Assembly (NCBI RefSeq): GCF_000426845.1
Contig: NZ_AUGD01000022.1
Span: forward strand, 1 to 64,000
Reading direction: 5' to 3'
Length of the DNA: 64,000 nt
Source: Bradyrhizobium sp. in8p8
GTDB taxonomy: Bacteria; Pseudomonadota; Alphaproteobacteria; Rhizobiales; Xanthobacteraceae
Part shown: positions 54,978 through 63,842 of the stretch, in pieces
Numbering within the stretch: the stretch's first letter is position 1
How the letters are laid out: every line of letters starts with the position of its first letter
Notes under the pieces: generated by a model
Databases searched by the model: none
The model's input: the letters and a program-made list of their open reading frames with translations, nothing else
What the model was told of the DNA's origin: nothing
Made by a program: the position numbers and the translations under genes

Positions 54978-56072
54978 ATGAGCCTCCCTGAAGACGACGC
55001 CGCGGCACTCTCGGCGCGATGGACCGAGGGCGTGCTGCTCAAGCGCGACGTGTTCTCGACAGTCGAGCGCGGCCGCTTCCGCACCGAGACCGGCGAGGTC
55101 GATGCGGTGCTGCGCCGGCTCGACGAGGTGCCATGGTGGTCGTTCCTGCTGGCACGCCATCTGTTCGCCCGCGAGAAGCGCGCGCTGGTTCGTGCCAAGG
55201 GCCTTGATGCCGGTCCAGAGCTGCTATGGATCGGACGCCGCGCGCTCGTGCGGGGCTTCGTCGACGGCGTTGCGCTGCATCTGGCAAAACCGCATGGCGA
55301 TCTCGCCTATTTCCGCTCCGCCAAGGCCGTGCTGCGCCGGCTGCGACGCGCCGGCATTTGCCACAACGATCTGGCCAAGGAGCAGAACTGGCTGGTCGGG
55401 CGCGACGGCCGAGCCTATGTCACCGACTTCCAGCTCGCCGCGTGCTTTGATCGCCGCGGTCGACTCTATCGAATCCTGGCCTACGAAGATCTCCGCCATC
55501 TCCTCAAGCACAAGCGCTCCTACGCGCCGGAGGCGCTGACTCCGCGGGAGCGGAAGATCCTGGCGAAGAAATCGTTCGCCGCGAGCCTGTGGCTCGCCAC
55601 CGGCAAGAAGGTCTATCGCGCCATCACCCGCGGCCTGTTCAACTTCACCGACCGCGAGGGCGGCGGCCGCCGGCTGGTCAACGACGCGCCCGTGCTGGCA
55701 GAGCTGATCCGCAGGAACCCCGCGGTGCGCGATACCGCCATCGTCGCCTTCGCCGACCGCCGTTCCGGTGTCGGGCTCTATGCCTTCGTCGAAGCCGATC
55801 AAGCCGCGCTCGAAGGCGAGCTCCGCAGCGAGCTCGTAGCCGCAAAGGGCCCGAAACCGCCGGAACACATCCAGGTCGTCCACGCCCTGCCGCGCGATAC
55901 CAGCGGCAAGCCGCGCACCGAGGTTCTTCAGCTGGTCGCCATGAACCAGCTCGATCTGATCGAGCCAATGATGAAGAACGACCAGGACCGTGCCTTCCTC
56001 AAGGACATCCTCGAGCAGCGCAAGAACCTGCGCGACCGCTTCAATTTCGAAGCGAACCTGCCAACCAGCTAG
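54978..56072 (+). CDS. RIO-like protein kinase fused to an AMP-binding-enzyme C-terminal domain
   Basis: A 364-residue protein. The N-terminal 220 residues form a small kinase-like fold with the catalytic loop HNDLAKEQN (129-137) and metal loop DFQ (150-152), as in RIO1-like kinases; the usual glycine-rich loop is not obvious. Residues 249-316 resemble the C-terminal domain of acyl-CoA synthetases (AVRDTAIVAFADRRSG, then HALPRDTSGKPRTEVLQL with Lys311 at the catalytic position). The adenylating N-domain is missing. ATG 54978 lies seven bases after trmFO, so the genes are probably cotranscribed. The combined function is unknown. Confidence 0.7.
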   Translation: MSLPEDDAAALSARWTEGVLLKRDVFSTVERGRFRTETGEVDAVLRRLDEVPWWSFLLARHLFAREKRALVRAKGLDAGPELLWIGRRALVRGFVDGVALHLAKPHGDLAYFRSAKAVLRRLRRAGICHNDLAKEQNWLVGRDGRAYVTDFQLAACFDRRGRLYRILAYEDLRHLLKHKRSYAPEALTPRERKILAKKSFAASLWLATGKKVYRAITRGLFNFTDREGGGRRLVNDAPVLAELIRRNPAVRDTAIVAFADRRSGVGLYAFVEADQAALEGELRSELVAAKGPKPPEHIQVVHALPRDTSGKPRTEVLQLVAMNQLDLIEPMMKNDQDRAFLKDILEQRKNLRDRFNFEANLPTS

Positions 56073-56165
56073 TACGGCCCGTGCCTTGAAGCGTCCACAT
56101 TGGCGATCGAGAAGCGTTCAGACAACGCAGGGCCGGCAAAGAACATGGGCGTTCGGGGGATCGTA

Positions 56166-56729
56166 ATGCATCGTGTGCTTGGGGGAATGATCGCTGGCCT
56201 TCTGCTGCTGACAGGCGCGCCCGCGCTGGCGGACTCCCCGGCCGAGCTGATCTCGAACTTCCGCCTCACGCATGGTGAGGTTCGCGTCGTCCGCGATGCC
56301 ACGCTCGATCGCATCGCCATGGACCAGGCCCGCGCGATGGCGGCCAAGGACGAACTTAGCCATGACGCGCTCGGCCCGTTCAACCGCCGTGTCGCACCGG
56401 CTGGCGCGGGCCGCGCCGCCGAGAACATCGCCTACGGCTACGATAGTTTCGAGAAGACGCTGAGACAGTGGATCGACTCGTCGGGGCACCGCAAGAACCT
56501 GTTGCTGCACAAGGCTTCCCGCGTCGGCATTGCCAGCGCTAAGAATGCCAGCGGCAAACGAACCTATTGGGCCATGGTGATTGCCGGCGATTACGAGCCG
56601 AAGGGCAAGGGCAAGGGTAAGGGCAAGAAGGACAAGGAGCCGCTGGTCGCGGTGAAACGCGAGGCTGCTCCGGCAAGCAAGCCCAAATCCAGCAGCTGCC
56701 ACATCAAGCTGCTCAGCCTCTGCATTTGA
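56166..56729 (+). CDS. Secreted CAP/SCP-domain protein
   Basis: A 187-residue protein: signal peptide MHRVLGGMIAGLLLLTGAPA, then a CAP fold with FNRRVAPAGAGRAAENIAYG and WIDSSGHRKNLLLHKASRVG, the family's Glu/His segments. A Gly-Lys-rich tail (PKGKGKGKGKKDKEP) and two Cys near the end (SSSCHIKLLSLCI) follow. CAP proteins bind lipids, sterols or act on walls; role here unknown. ATG 56166 is preferred because GGGGG lies five bases ahead; earlier starts would extend before the signal. Confidence 0.8.
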   Translation: MHRVLGGMIAGLLLLTGAPALADSPAELISNFRLTHGEVRVVRDATLDRIAMDQARAMAAKDELSHDALGPFNRRVAPAGAGRAAENIAYGYDSFEKTLRQWIDSSGHRKNLLLHKASRVGIASAKNASGKRTYWAMVIAGDYEPKGKGKGKGKKDKEPLVAVKREAAPASKPKSSSCHIKLLSLCI

Positions 56730-56808
56730 GGCCAAACCTGGCCCCGTCTTGCTCCCATACCTGGACGCGCATAATTCAGGACGAGGATCGTCAGAAGCGG
56801 AGGCGCCA

Positions 56809-57987
56809 ATGATCGACATCGGCCGGGTACGCGATGACACGCCTGCCACAGCGCGGCTTGCGTATCTGCATAACGCCGGCGCGGCTCTGATGCCGGCGCC
56901 CGTTGTCGCGGCGCTGAAGGGGCACATCGATCTCGAAAGCGAAATCGGCGGTTATGCCGCAGCCGACCAGGAGTCCGAACGGCTCGACGCTGTGTATGGC
57001 TCGGTGGCGCGCCTGCTCAATGCCGCCCCCGACGAGATCGCGCTGATGGAGAATGCAACGGTTGCCTGGCAGATGGCGTTCTACGCGCTGCCGTTTTGCG
57101 AGGGCGACCGCATCCTGACAGCCGAGGCGGAATACGCCGCCAACTATGTCGCGTTTCTACAGGTCGCGAAACGAACCGGCGCGACGATCGACGTCGTGCC
57201 CAGCGATGCCAGCGGCGAGCTCGACGCCCACGCGCTCGAACGGATGATCGATGAGCGCGTGAAGCTGATCGCCGTCACCTGGGTTCCGACCAATGGCGGG
57301 CTGGTCAACCCCGCAGCCGCGATCGGCAAGATCGCGAGAGCGCACGGCATTCCCTATCTGCTCGACGCCTGCCAAGCCGTTGGGCAAATGGAGGTCGACG
57401 TCGATGCGATCGGTTGTGACATGCTGTCGGCCACCGGGCGTAAATTCCTGCGTGGCCCGCGCGGGACTGGCTTCCTCTACGTCCGCCGGGCGCTCCTGCA
57501 GCAGCTTGAACCACCAATGATCGACCACTTTGCGGCGCCCTGGGTCGCACGGGACGCCTATCGGCTGCGGGACGATGCCCGTCGATTCGAGACCTGGGAG
57601 AACAATTACGCGGCCCGGCTTGGCCTCGGTGCTGCCGTCGATTATGCACTCGACATCGGCATGGGTCCCGTCGAGCAGCGCTGTCGCCTGCTGGCGGGCC
57701 GCCTTCGTGATGGCCTCGCCTCCATCCGCGGCATCACCATTCGCGACCTCGGACGCGCGCCGGGTGCCATCGTCAGCTTCACGATGGAGGGGTACGAGGC
57801 CGACACCATTGTTCGTAGCGCCGCGGCGTCGGGCATCACGATCGGCGCGTCAGACCCGTCAAGCACCCGCATCGATGCCGAGCACCGGGCTCTGCCGCCG
57901 CTCGTGCGCGCTTCCCCGCATTACTACAATACGGAAGCCGAGATCGATCGGCTGATCGGTCATCTCGCGGCTCTGGCGTCGCGATAG
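56809..57987 (+). CDS. Class V aminotransferase-fold PLP enzyme
   Basis: A 392-residue PLP protein of the cysteine desulfurase/class V aminotransferase group. The cofactor Lys212 is in SATGRKFLRGPRGTGFLYV; Asp187 and Gln190 in LLDACQAVGQ contact PLP. A Cys typical of desulfurase activity is not evident at the usual loop, so an aminotransferase or selenocysteine-lyase-like role is equally likely. GGAGG lies ahead of ATG 56809. Stand-alone; substrate unknown. Confidence 0.8.
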   Translation: MIDIGRVRDDTPATARLAYLHNAGAALMPAPVVAALKGHIDLESEIGGYAAADQESERLDAVYGSVARLLNAAPDEIALMENATVAWQMAFYALPFCEGDRILTAEAEYAANYVAFLQVAKRTGATIDVVPSDASGELDAHALERMIDERVKLIAVTWVPTNGGLVNPAAAIGKIARAHGIPYLLDACQAVGQMEVDVDAIGCDMLSATGRKFLRGPRGTGFLYVRRALLQQLEPPMIDHFAAPWVARDAYRLRDDARRFETWENNYAARLGLGAAVDYALDIGMGPVEQRCRLLAGRLRDGLASIRGITIRDLGRAPGAIVSFTMEGYEADTIVRSAAASGITIGASDPSSTRIDAEHRALPPLVRASPHYYNTEAEIDRLIGHLAALASR

Positions 57988-58006
57988 TGAATGGCCGGCG
58001 AGCGGT

Positions 58007-59251
58007 TCAGGTGCAGCGCGCGCTCAATCCGGACGCGCTGAGTCTGGCCATGACGTCATCGAGATGAGCGCCATCGCGGGTCTCGATGACGAGTTGAAGC
58101 AGCGTCGCCTTTGCCGGAAGGTCGGAGAAGGTCCGCTGGTGCGAGACCTCGATGATGTTGGCGCCGGCTTCGGCCAGCAGCGCGGCAACGGCTGCCAGCT
58201 GCCCTGGGCGATCGGGAATATCGAGGGACAGTTGCGTCAGCCGCCCTTCGCGCGCCAGTTCGCGGGTGAGGACGGAGGCGATCAGCCGCGTGTCGATATT
58301 GCCGCCGCTGAGCACGAGGCCGACCTTCTGACCGGCAAAGCGGGACGAATCGGACATCAGCGCGGCGAGGCCGGCGGCTCCGGCGCCTTCGACCACTGTC
58401 TTCTCGATTGAGATCAGTGTCGCGACCGCGCGCTCGAGCTCGGCTTCGTTGACGAGCGCAATGTCGTCGACGAGGCGGCGGACCACTTCCGTAGTGATCT
58501 TACCCGGCGATTTCACCGCGATGCCTTCGGCGAGCGTGTCGCCGCGCACCGGCAAATTGCCGCCATGGATGGCGTTGTACATCGAGGGATAGAGCCAGGC
58601 CTCGACGCCCAAGATCCGCAGCGACGGCTTGATCGCCTTCGCGGCGATCGCAATGCCGCTGATCAGCCCGCCGCCGCCGATCGGGACGACCAGCGTGTCG
58701 AGCTCCGGCACCGCCTTGAGCATTTCCAGCCCGACCGTGCCCTGCCCGGCAATGACGAGTGGATCGTCGTAAGGATGGACGAAGATCATGCTGCGCGCTT
58801 CACCGTGGCTTCGCGCAAAGGCGGCCGCCTCTTCCAGCGTCGCGCCGGTGACCACCACTTCGGCGCCGTGATGCCGGGTGTTCTCGATCTTCACCATGGG
58901 CGTGCCGACCGGCATGACGATGGTGGCGGGAATGCCGAGCCGCCTGGCGTGATAGGCGACGCCCTGCGCATGGTTGCCCGCGGACATCGCGATGACGCCC
59001 CGCGCACGCTCTTCCGGCGCCAGCGCGGTGAGTCGATTCAGCGCGCCGCGCTCCTTGAACGAAGATGTGAACTGGAGGTTCTCGAATTTCAGCCAGATGT
59101 CGCAGCCGCAGATGCTGCTCAGCGTGCGGCTATGGCTACAGGCCGTCTCGACGACGGCGCCGCGGATCGTCTCGGCGGCGGCATGAATGTCGCCGGGTGC
59201 GACCGGAAAGCCGCTGAGACCGGATGACGTGCTTTGGGACAACTCAGCCAT
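58007..59251 (-). CDS. ilvA: Threonine dehydratase with a C-terminal ACT domain
   Basis: A 414-residue fold-II PLP enzyme that deaminates threonine to 2-oxobutyrate. The PLP Lys66 is in SSFKERGALNRL; the phosphate loop SAGNHAQG and the GGGGLISG loop are present. The last 80 residues (RLTQLSLDIPDRPGQLAAVA, NIIEVSHQRTFS) form an ACT domain that may sense an amino acid. This short (about 414) type resembles catabolic/anabolic hybrid dehydratases rather than the 514-residue IlvA with two regulatory domains, so the symbol is provisional. Divergent from nothing; minus strand, after the aminotransferase gene convergent at 57987. Confidence 0.87.
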   Translation of the reverse strand: MAELSQSTSSGLSGFPVAPGDIHAAAETIRGAVVETACSHSRTLSSICGCDIWLKFENLQFTSSFKERGALNRLTALAPEERARGVIAMSAGNHAQGVAYHARRLGIPATIVMPVGTPMVKIENTRHHGAEVVVTGATLEEAAAFARSHGEARSMIFVHPYDDPLVIAGQGTVGLEMLKAVPELDTLVVPIGGGGLISGIAIAAKAIKPSLRILGVEAWLYPSMYNAIHGGNLPVRGDTLAEGIAVKSPGKITTEVVRRLVDDIALVNEAELERAVATLISIEKTVVEGAGAAGLAALMSDSSRFAGQKVGLVLSGGNIDTRLIASVLTRELAREGRLTQLSLDIPDRPGQLAAVAALLAEAGANIIEVSHQRTFSDLPAKATLLQLVIETRDGAHLDDVMARLSASGLSARCT

Positions 59252-59296
59252 GGGACAGCATAGAGCATTTGGCAGGCTGAGGCGATAAGCCAGCCG

Positions 59297-60160
59297 CTAT
59301 TTGGTAAACTCACGTGATCGCGAGGCGCGCCACAAGGTCCAGAGGGTGCGCAACCGGGACGGCGGCTGCAGCGTAAACGGATTGCGCCCAGGATGCGACA
59401 GGCGCTTTAGATCGGCCCGCACCTGGCTCAGCGGCAGGAACGCCGGCCGCACGGACGGCGCCACCTGCGTCAGCAGCGAGGAAGCCGTGGTCACGTGCTG
59501 CCGGGCTTCTCCCGAGAGCTGCGTGAGCACCGCATGGAGTTGAGGCGTATCCTTGCCGGCGAACACATCCTCCATGCTGCAATTGTGCTTCTCCAAGAGC
59601 TGCTGCGGCAGGAACAATTGCCGGTGCGCGGCATCGCGCGGCAAATTGGCGATGACCTGCACGATGCCCTGCGCCAGTCCGGCATGACGGGCGAGATGCT
59701 CGACCACTTCCGACGGCGGTGCCAAAACCCGCGCCGCCAGACCGAACAGCGCCGACGAGGTCGCGGCCAGATAGCCCTCCAGCGCAGCCATGGTCGGCAT
59801 CGGATCGTTGTAGAGATCGAACTGATGCTCGTCGGCAAGCAGCGACAGCGGCTCGACGGGCAGGTCGAAATCGTGGATTGCGTGGAGCAGCTCGGCTGCG
59901 ACGGGATTGCCCTCGGCGCTGCCATGGACATGGCCCGACAGCATGTCGGTCCACCATTGGAGGCGGATCTCGCCGGGCAGGGGTTGGCTCACCTGGTCGC
60001 GAACGCGGACGATCTCGACGTTGAAGGCGTACAGCGCCAGCAGCGCGCGACGCTCGGCGGCCGGCGCGAACAAGGTCGCGGCATAGCGCGGAAAGTCATG
60101 GCTGCGCACGAGATCGGCGCAGAAGGCGGCGGAGTCGGCTGGCGGTGCCGGGCGGCTCAT
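59297..60160 (-). CDS. Squalene/phytoene synthase-like protein, NDUFAF6 homologue
   Basis: A 287-residue protein of the trans-isoprenyl diphosphate synthase fold. The Asp-rich DXXXD motifs needed for prenyl chemistry are missing: the first site reads LYAFNVEIVRVRDQV and the second GLAQGIVQVIANLPRDAAHR. The mitochondrial homologue NDUFAF6 is likewise a pseudoenzyme that helps assemble respiratory complex I. ATG 60160 overlaps the stop of the Mth938-like gene by four bases, and that gene is the homologue of NDUFAF3. The pair lies directly after secF, so these are translation-coupled assembly factors by inference. Confidence 0.8.
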   Translation of the reverse strand: MSRPAPPADSAAFCADLVRSHDFPRYAATLFAPAAERRALLALYAFNVEIVRVRDQVSQPLPGEIRLQWWTDMLSGHVHGSAEGNPVAAELLHAIHDFDLPVEPLSLLADEHQFDLYNDPMPTMAALEGYLAATSSALFGLAARVLAPPSEVVEHLARHAGLAQGIVQVIANLPRDAAHRQLFLPQQLLEKHNCSMEDVFAGKDTPQLHAVLTQLSGEARQHVTTASSLLTQVAPSVRPAFLPLSQVRADLKRLSHPGRNPFTLQPPSRLRTLWTLWRASRSREFTK

Positions 60161-60540
60161 GGCACGGCGATCAGCGCGGCGGCCACCCGCCGCCGTTCGC
60201 CGATCATGATGTTGTAGGTTCGCACGGCAGGCCCGGTTTGCATCGTGTCCAGCACCACCCTCGCCGCCTTGAGCGCGTGACGCAGTTCCGGCGGCGGCAG
60301 CCACAGCCCGGTTCCGGTGCCGACCAGGAGCGTGTCAATGCTGTTGGCGGCCGCGAAGACCCGATCCAGCGAGTAGCGGTCGATCTTTTCGGGGTCCGTC
60401 ACATCCCAGGCCCAGATCGCGTCGGGCAGGCAGAGCAGCGAGCCCCGATGCGACATGCCGGCAAAAGCGAAACCGCCCTTGCCGTAGGCCTCGATGGGCG
60501 CCGAGCGCGGGAAATGCGGAGCGTTTGGATCGCCGGCCAT
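60157..60540 (-). CDS. Mth938-like (DUF498) protein, NDUFAF3 homologue
   Basis: A 127-residue protein with the Mth938 fold: APIEAYGKGGFAFAGMSHRG, then SIDTLLVGTGTGLWLPPPEL and the end YNIMIGERRRVAAALI. The mitochondrial relative NDUFAF3 is a complex I assembly factor. ATGA overlap with the following squalene-synthase-like gene and the close position after secF (60 bases) support a shared membrane-assembly role. No catalytic motif is known for this family. Confidence 0.8.
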   Translation of the reverse strand: MAGDPNAPHFPRSAPIEAYGKGGFAFAGMSHRGSLLCLPDAIWAWDVTDPEKIDRYSLDRVFAAANSIDTLLVGTGTGLWLPPPELRHALKAARVVLDTMQTGPAVRTYNIMIGERRRVAAALIAVP

Positions 60541-60600
60541 GAGCTTCGTCCGAATGGGCTTACTGCCCTCGCAAACTCCTGCGAGGGCGCGAGGTTCGGA

Positions 60601-61620
60601 TCATGCCTTGCTTTTCTTAGCCGGCGCAGCCGTGTCGGGAGCATCCTCGCGGTGCTCGCCGACGCCGAGATAGATCAGGATCGGGGCCGCGATGAAGATC
60701 GAGGTGTAGGTACCGACCAGCACCACGCCGAACATCATGACCGCAGTGAAGCTGTGGATGGCGTGACCGCCGAACAACAGCAATGCGAGCAGCGCCAGCG
60801 TCACCGTGACGTGGGTGATGATCGAGCGCGACAGCGTCGAGTTGATGGACTCGTTGAGCAGCTGCGGCATCGGCATCTTCTTGTAGCGCCGCAGCATCTC
60901 ACGGATGCGGTCGTAGATGACGACCGTGTCGTTGAGCGAATAGCCCAGGATGGTCAGCAGCGCGGCGATGCTGGTCAGGTCGAAATCGACCTGGCTGATC
61001 GACATGAAGCCGATCGTCAGCACGATGTCGTGCACGTTGGCGATCATGGCGCCCAGCGCGAACTGCCATTCGAAGCGGAACCAGAGATAGATCAGGATCC
61101 CGAGGATCGCGAGCATCAGGCCGAGCATGCCGAAGGCCAGCAATTCGCCGGAGACACGCGGGCCGACCACCTCGACGCGGCGATATTCGACGGAATCGCC
61201 GAGCGCGGTGCGCACCTTCTGCACGGCCTCCTGCTGGGCGGCGTCGCCGCCCGGCTGCTCCGCGACGCGGATCAAGACGTTCTCGGGTCCGCCGAACTGC
61301 TGCAACTGCACCTCGCCGAGACGCAAGGAATCCAGTGTCGTGCGCATCGCCGCGATATCGGCGGCGCCCGACTTGGCCTTGACCTCCAGCAGCGTTCCTC
61401 CGCGGAAGTCGATGCCGAAATTCAGCCCGTGGGTGAAGAACAACACGATCGCGAGGATCGACAGCGCCGCCGAGATCGGAAAGCTGATGCGACGGAATCG
61501 CGTGAAGTCGAAATGCGTATCGTCCGGGACGATGCGCAGGGACGGCAGCAGGCCGAGCGCCGAGACCACGGTGAGAATGGCAATGAGGACGCCGAGCCCG
61601 ATGAGAACGGTGTGAGTCAC
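60601..61620 (-). CDS. secF: Protein translocase subunit SecF
   Basis: A 339-residue inner-membrane protein that with SecD uses the proton gradient to aid protein export. The conserved DFRGGTLLEV near the N-terminus and the six membrane segments of the RND type are present, with TILGYSLNDTVVIYDRIRE-like SLNDTVVIYDRIREMLRR as the usual motif. The start is GTG 61620. An extra N-terminal membrane segment (VLIGLGVLIAILTVVSALGLL) makes it longer than E. coli SecF, as in other alphaproteobacteria. Ten bases after secD. Confidence 0.93.
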   Translation of the reverse strand: MTHTVLIGLGVLIAILTVVSALGLLPSLRIVPDDTHFDFTRFRRISFPISAALSILAIVLFFTHGLNFGIDFRGGTLLEVKAKSGAADIAAMRTTLDSLRLGEVQLQQFGGPENVLIRVAEQPGGDAAQQEAVQKVRTALGDSVEYRRVEVVGPRVSGELLAFGMLGLMLAILGILIYLWFRFEWQFALGAMIANVHDIVLTIGFMSISQVDFDLTSIAALLTILGYSLNDTVVIYDRIREMLRRYKKMPMPQLLNESINSTLSRSIITHVTVTLALLALLLFGGHAIHSFTAVMMFGVVLVGTYTSIFIAAPILIYLGVGEHREDAPDTAAPAKKSKA

Positions 61621-61630
61621 GATCAGGCTC

Positions 61631-63235
61631 CTAGATCGGCACGCTCTGCGGCCGCTTCCACCGCACCCACCAGGCCACGATCAGCCGGGTCAGGGTGAAG
61701 GCGGTGAACACCGTGGTGATGATGCCGATGCCGAGCGTCACGGCAAAGCCGCGGACCGGTCCGGTGCCGATGTAGAACAGCACCGCGGCAGCGATGAAGG
61801 TGGTGATGTTGGAATCGAGGATGGTCGCGAGCGCCCGCTTGAAGCCGGCATCGATCGCCGAGATCGCGTTGCGGCCACCGCGCAATTCCTCGCGGATACG
61901 CTCGTAGATCAGCACGTTCGAGTCGACCGCAATGCCGACGGTGAGCACGATGCCGGCGATGCCGGGCAGCGTCAGCGTGGCATTGAGCAACGACAGCAGG
62001 CCGAAGATCATGGCGACGTTGATGGCCACCGCGATGTTGGCGAACACGCCGAAGAGCCGATAGGTCAGGAGCATGAAAATGATGACGAGGATCGAGCCGA
62101 CGTAAGCCGCAAGCTCGCCCTTCTCGATGGAGTCCTGGCCCAGGCCCGGACCGACCGTGCGCTCCTCCACCACCGTCAGCGGTGCCGGCAGCGCGCCGGC
62201 GCGCAAGAGGATCGCGAGATCGTTGGCCGATTGCACGGTGAAATTGCCGGATATCTGGCCCTGGCCGCCGGTGATCGGTTCGCGGATCACGGGCGCCGAG
62301 ATCACCTTGTTGTCGAGTACGATCGCGAAAGGCAGTCCGACATTCTCGGTCGTAGCCTGCGAGAACTTGCGGGCGCCCGACGTGTTGAACTTGAAGCTGA
62401 CGACCGGCTCACCCGTACGCTGATCGAAGCTCGCTTGAGCATCGGTCAGATCGCCGCCGGCGACCAATACCTGCTTCTTGACTACGTACGGTGTCGGTGG
62501 TGGCGAGGCGCTCATCAAGAGCTCGGATTCCGGTGGCACCCTGCCCTGCTGCGCCTGATCCGGCGGCACGGAGGTGTCGACCATCCGGAATTCCATCTTC
62601 GCGGTCCTGCCCAGCAGCTCCTTTAGGCGCGTCGGGTCCTGAAGACCGGGCACCTGCACCAGGATGCGATCGTTGCCCTGGCGTTGGATCACCGGCTCGA
62701 CGGTGCCGAGTTCGTTGACGCGGCGCTCGACGATCTGGATCGACTGCTCGATGGTCCTGCGCAGGCGATCAAGTGTCGCCGGCTGCGGAACGGTCAGGCG
62801 GATCACACCGCCGCCGGCATCGGTCACCTCGAGGTCGCGCTGACCGCTCGAGCCCATCAGTCCGCCGAGTGGCTGGGACAGCTCGCGCAGCTTGGCGAGC
62901 GCCGGCTGCACGTCGGTTTCCTTGGTGATGCGAACTTCGACAGCGTCGTTGCGCACAGTGACGCCGCCGGTGAAGCCGATCTTGGCATCGCGCAGCGTCC
63001 GGCGAACCTCGTCGCGGACCTGATCGAGCCGCTCCTTTTTCACATAGGCCGAGTCGACCTCAAGCAGCAGATAGGAGCCGCCCTGGAGGTCGAGGCCAAG
63101 CACGAGCCTGCGCTGCGCCCAGGCGGGCCAGGTCTTGACCTGCTCCTCGGGGAAGAAGTTGGGGACCGCGCAGAGGCACACGATCAGCGCCGTCAGGATA
63201 ACCCCCAGCGCCCTCCACCGCGTGAAATACAACAT
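61631..63235 (-). CDS. secD: Protein translocase subunit SecD
   Basis: A 534-residue membrane protein. LVLGLDLQGGSYLLLEVD is the SecD N-terminal signature, the periplasmic P1 domain follows (residues about 100-300), and six RND-type segments end the protein with AVDSNVLIYERIREELRGG. Proton flow through SecDF pulls exported chains. ATG 63235 starts MLYFTRWRALGVI. It lies 47 bases after yajC and ten before secF, a standard yajC-secD-secF operon. Confidence 0.95.
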   Translation of the reverse strand: MLYFTRWRALGVILTALIVCLCAVPNFFPEEQVKTWPAWAQRRLVLGLDLQGGSYLLLEVDSAYVKKERLDQVRDEVRRTLRDAKIGFTGGVTVRNDAVEVRITKETDVQPALAKLRELSQPLGGLMGSSGQRDLEVTDAGGGVIRLTVPQPATLDRLRRTIEQSIQIVERRVNELGTVEPVIQRQGNDRILVQVPGLQDPTRLKELLGRTAKMEFRMVDTSVPPDQAQQGRVPPESELLMSASPPPTPYVVKKQVLVAGGDLTDAQASFDQRTGEPVVSFKFNTSGARKFSQATTENVGLPFAIVLDNKVISAPVIREPITGGQGQISGNFTVQSANDLAILLRAGALPAPLTVVEERTVGPGLGQDSIEKGELAAYVGSILVIIFMLLTYRLFGVFANIAVAINVAMIFGLLSLLNATLTLPGIAGIVLTVGIAVDSNVLIYERIREELRGGRNAISAIDAGFKRALATILDSNITTFIAAAVLFYIGTGPVRGFAVTLGIGIITTVFTAFTLTRLIVAWWVRWKRPQSVPI

Positions 63236-63282
63236 CGACTGGACCTGTCAGATCGGGAGACTTGAGATGCTCGCGGAAGCGC

Positions 63283-63660
63283 TCACTTCGACGCGGCGTC
63301 GTCCTTGGCGGTTTCCTTCGCGCTGTCCTTCGACTCCTTGGCCGGCTCGCCCTTGGCGCGCACACCCGAGATCATCTGGCGCATCTGACGCACGCGCACG
63401 CCGTCGGAAATCTCGAACTCGATCTGGTCGTCATCGACGACCTTGGTGACCTTGCCGACGAGGCCGCCCGAAGTCACGACGGTGTCGCCGCGGCGGATGT
63501 TCTTCACGAGTTCGGCATGATCGCGGACCTTCTTCTGCTGCGGGCGCAGAATCAGGAAATACATGATCACGAAGATCAGGGCGAACGGCAGCAGCGACAT
63601 CAACATGCTGTTGGTGTCGCCGGCGGCCGCAGCCTGGGCATACGCAGGAGTAATCAGCAT
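63283..63660 (-). CDS. yajC: Sec translocase accessory protein YajC
   Basis: A 125-residue protein with one membrane segment (LLPFALIFVIMYFLILRPQQ) and the family segment VRDHAELVKNIRRGDTVVTS then GLVGKVTKVVDDDQIEFEIS. YajC binds SecDF and the translocon. The tail is lysine/acid rich (KGEPAKESKDSAKETAKD). ATG 63660 is the only sensible start. First gene of the secDF operon. Confidence 0.94.
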   Translation of the reverse strand: MLITPAYAQAAAAGDTNSMLMSLLPFALIFVIMYFLILRPQQKKVRDHAELVKNIRRGDTVVTSGGLVGKVTKVVDDDQIEFEISDGVRVRQMRQMISGVRAKGEPAKESKDSAKETAKDDAASK

Positions 63661-63842
63661 TCGGACGATCCTCGTGAGAACGGGGGAAAGCCGGTCAGGC
63701 CCTCAACGGCGACCGGTTCGGTCAAATTCGCGCGGACTATAGCGGCCATTGCCCCAATTGCAACGCTGCCAGGCTGCCCTTTTGGGCCACCTTGCGGCGG
63801 ACCGTCAGGCCCGATAAGGCTGCGTTCTCAGGAACTTCGGAC

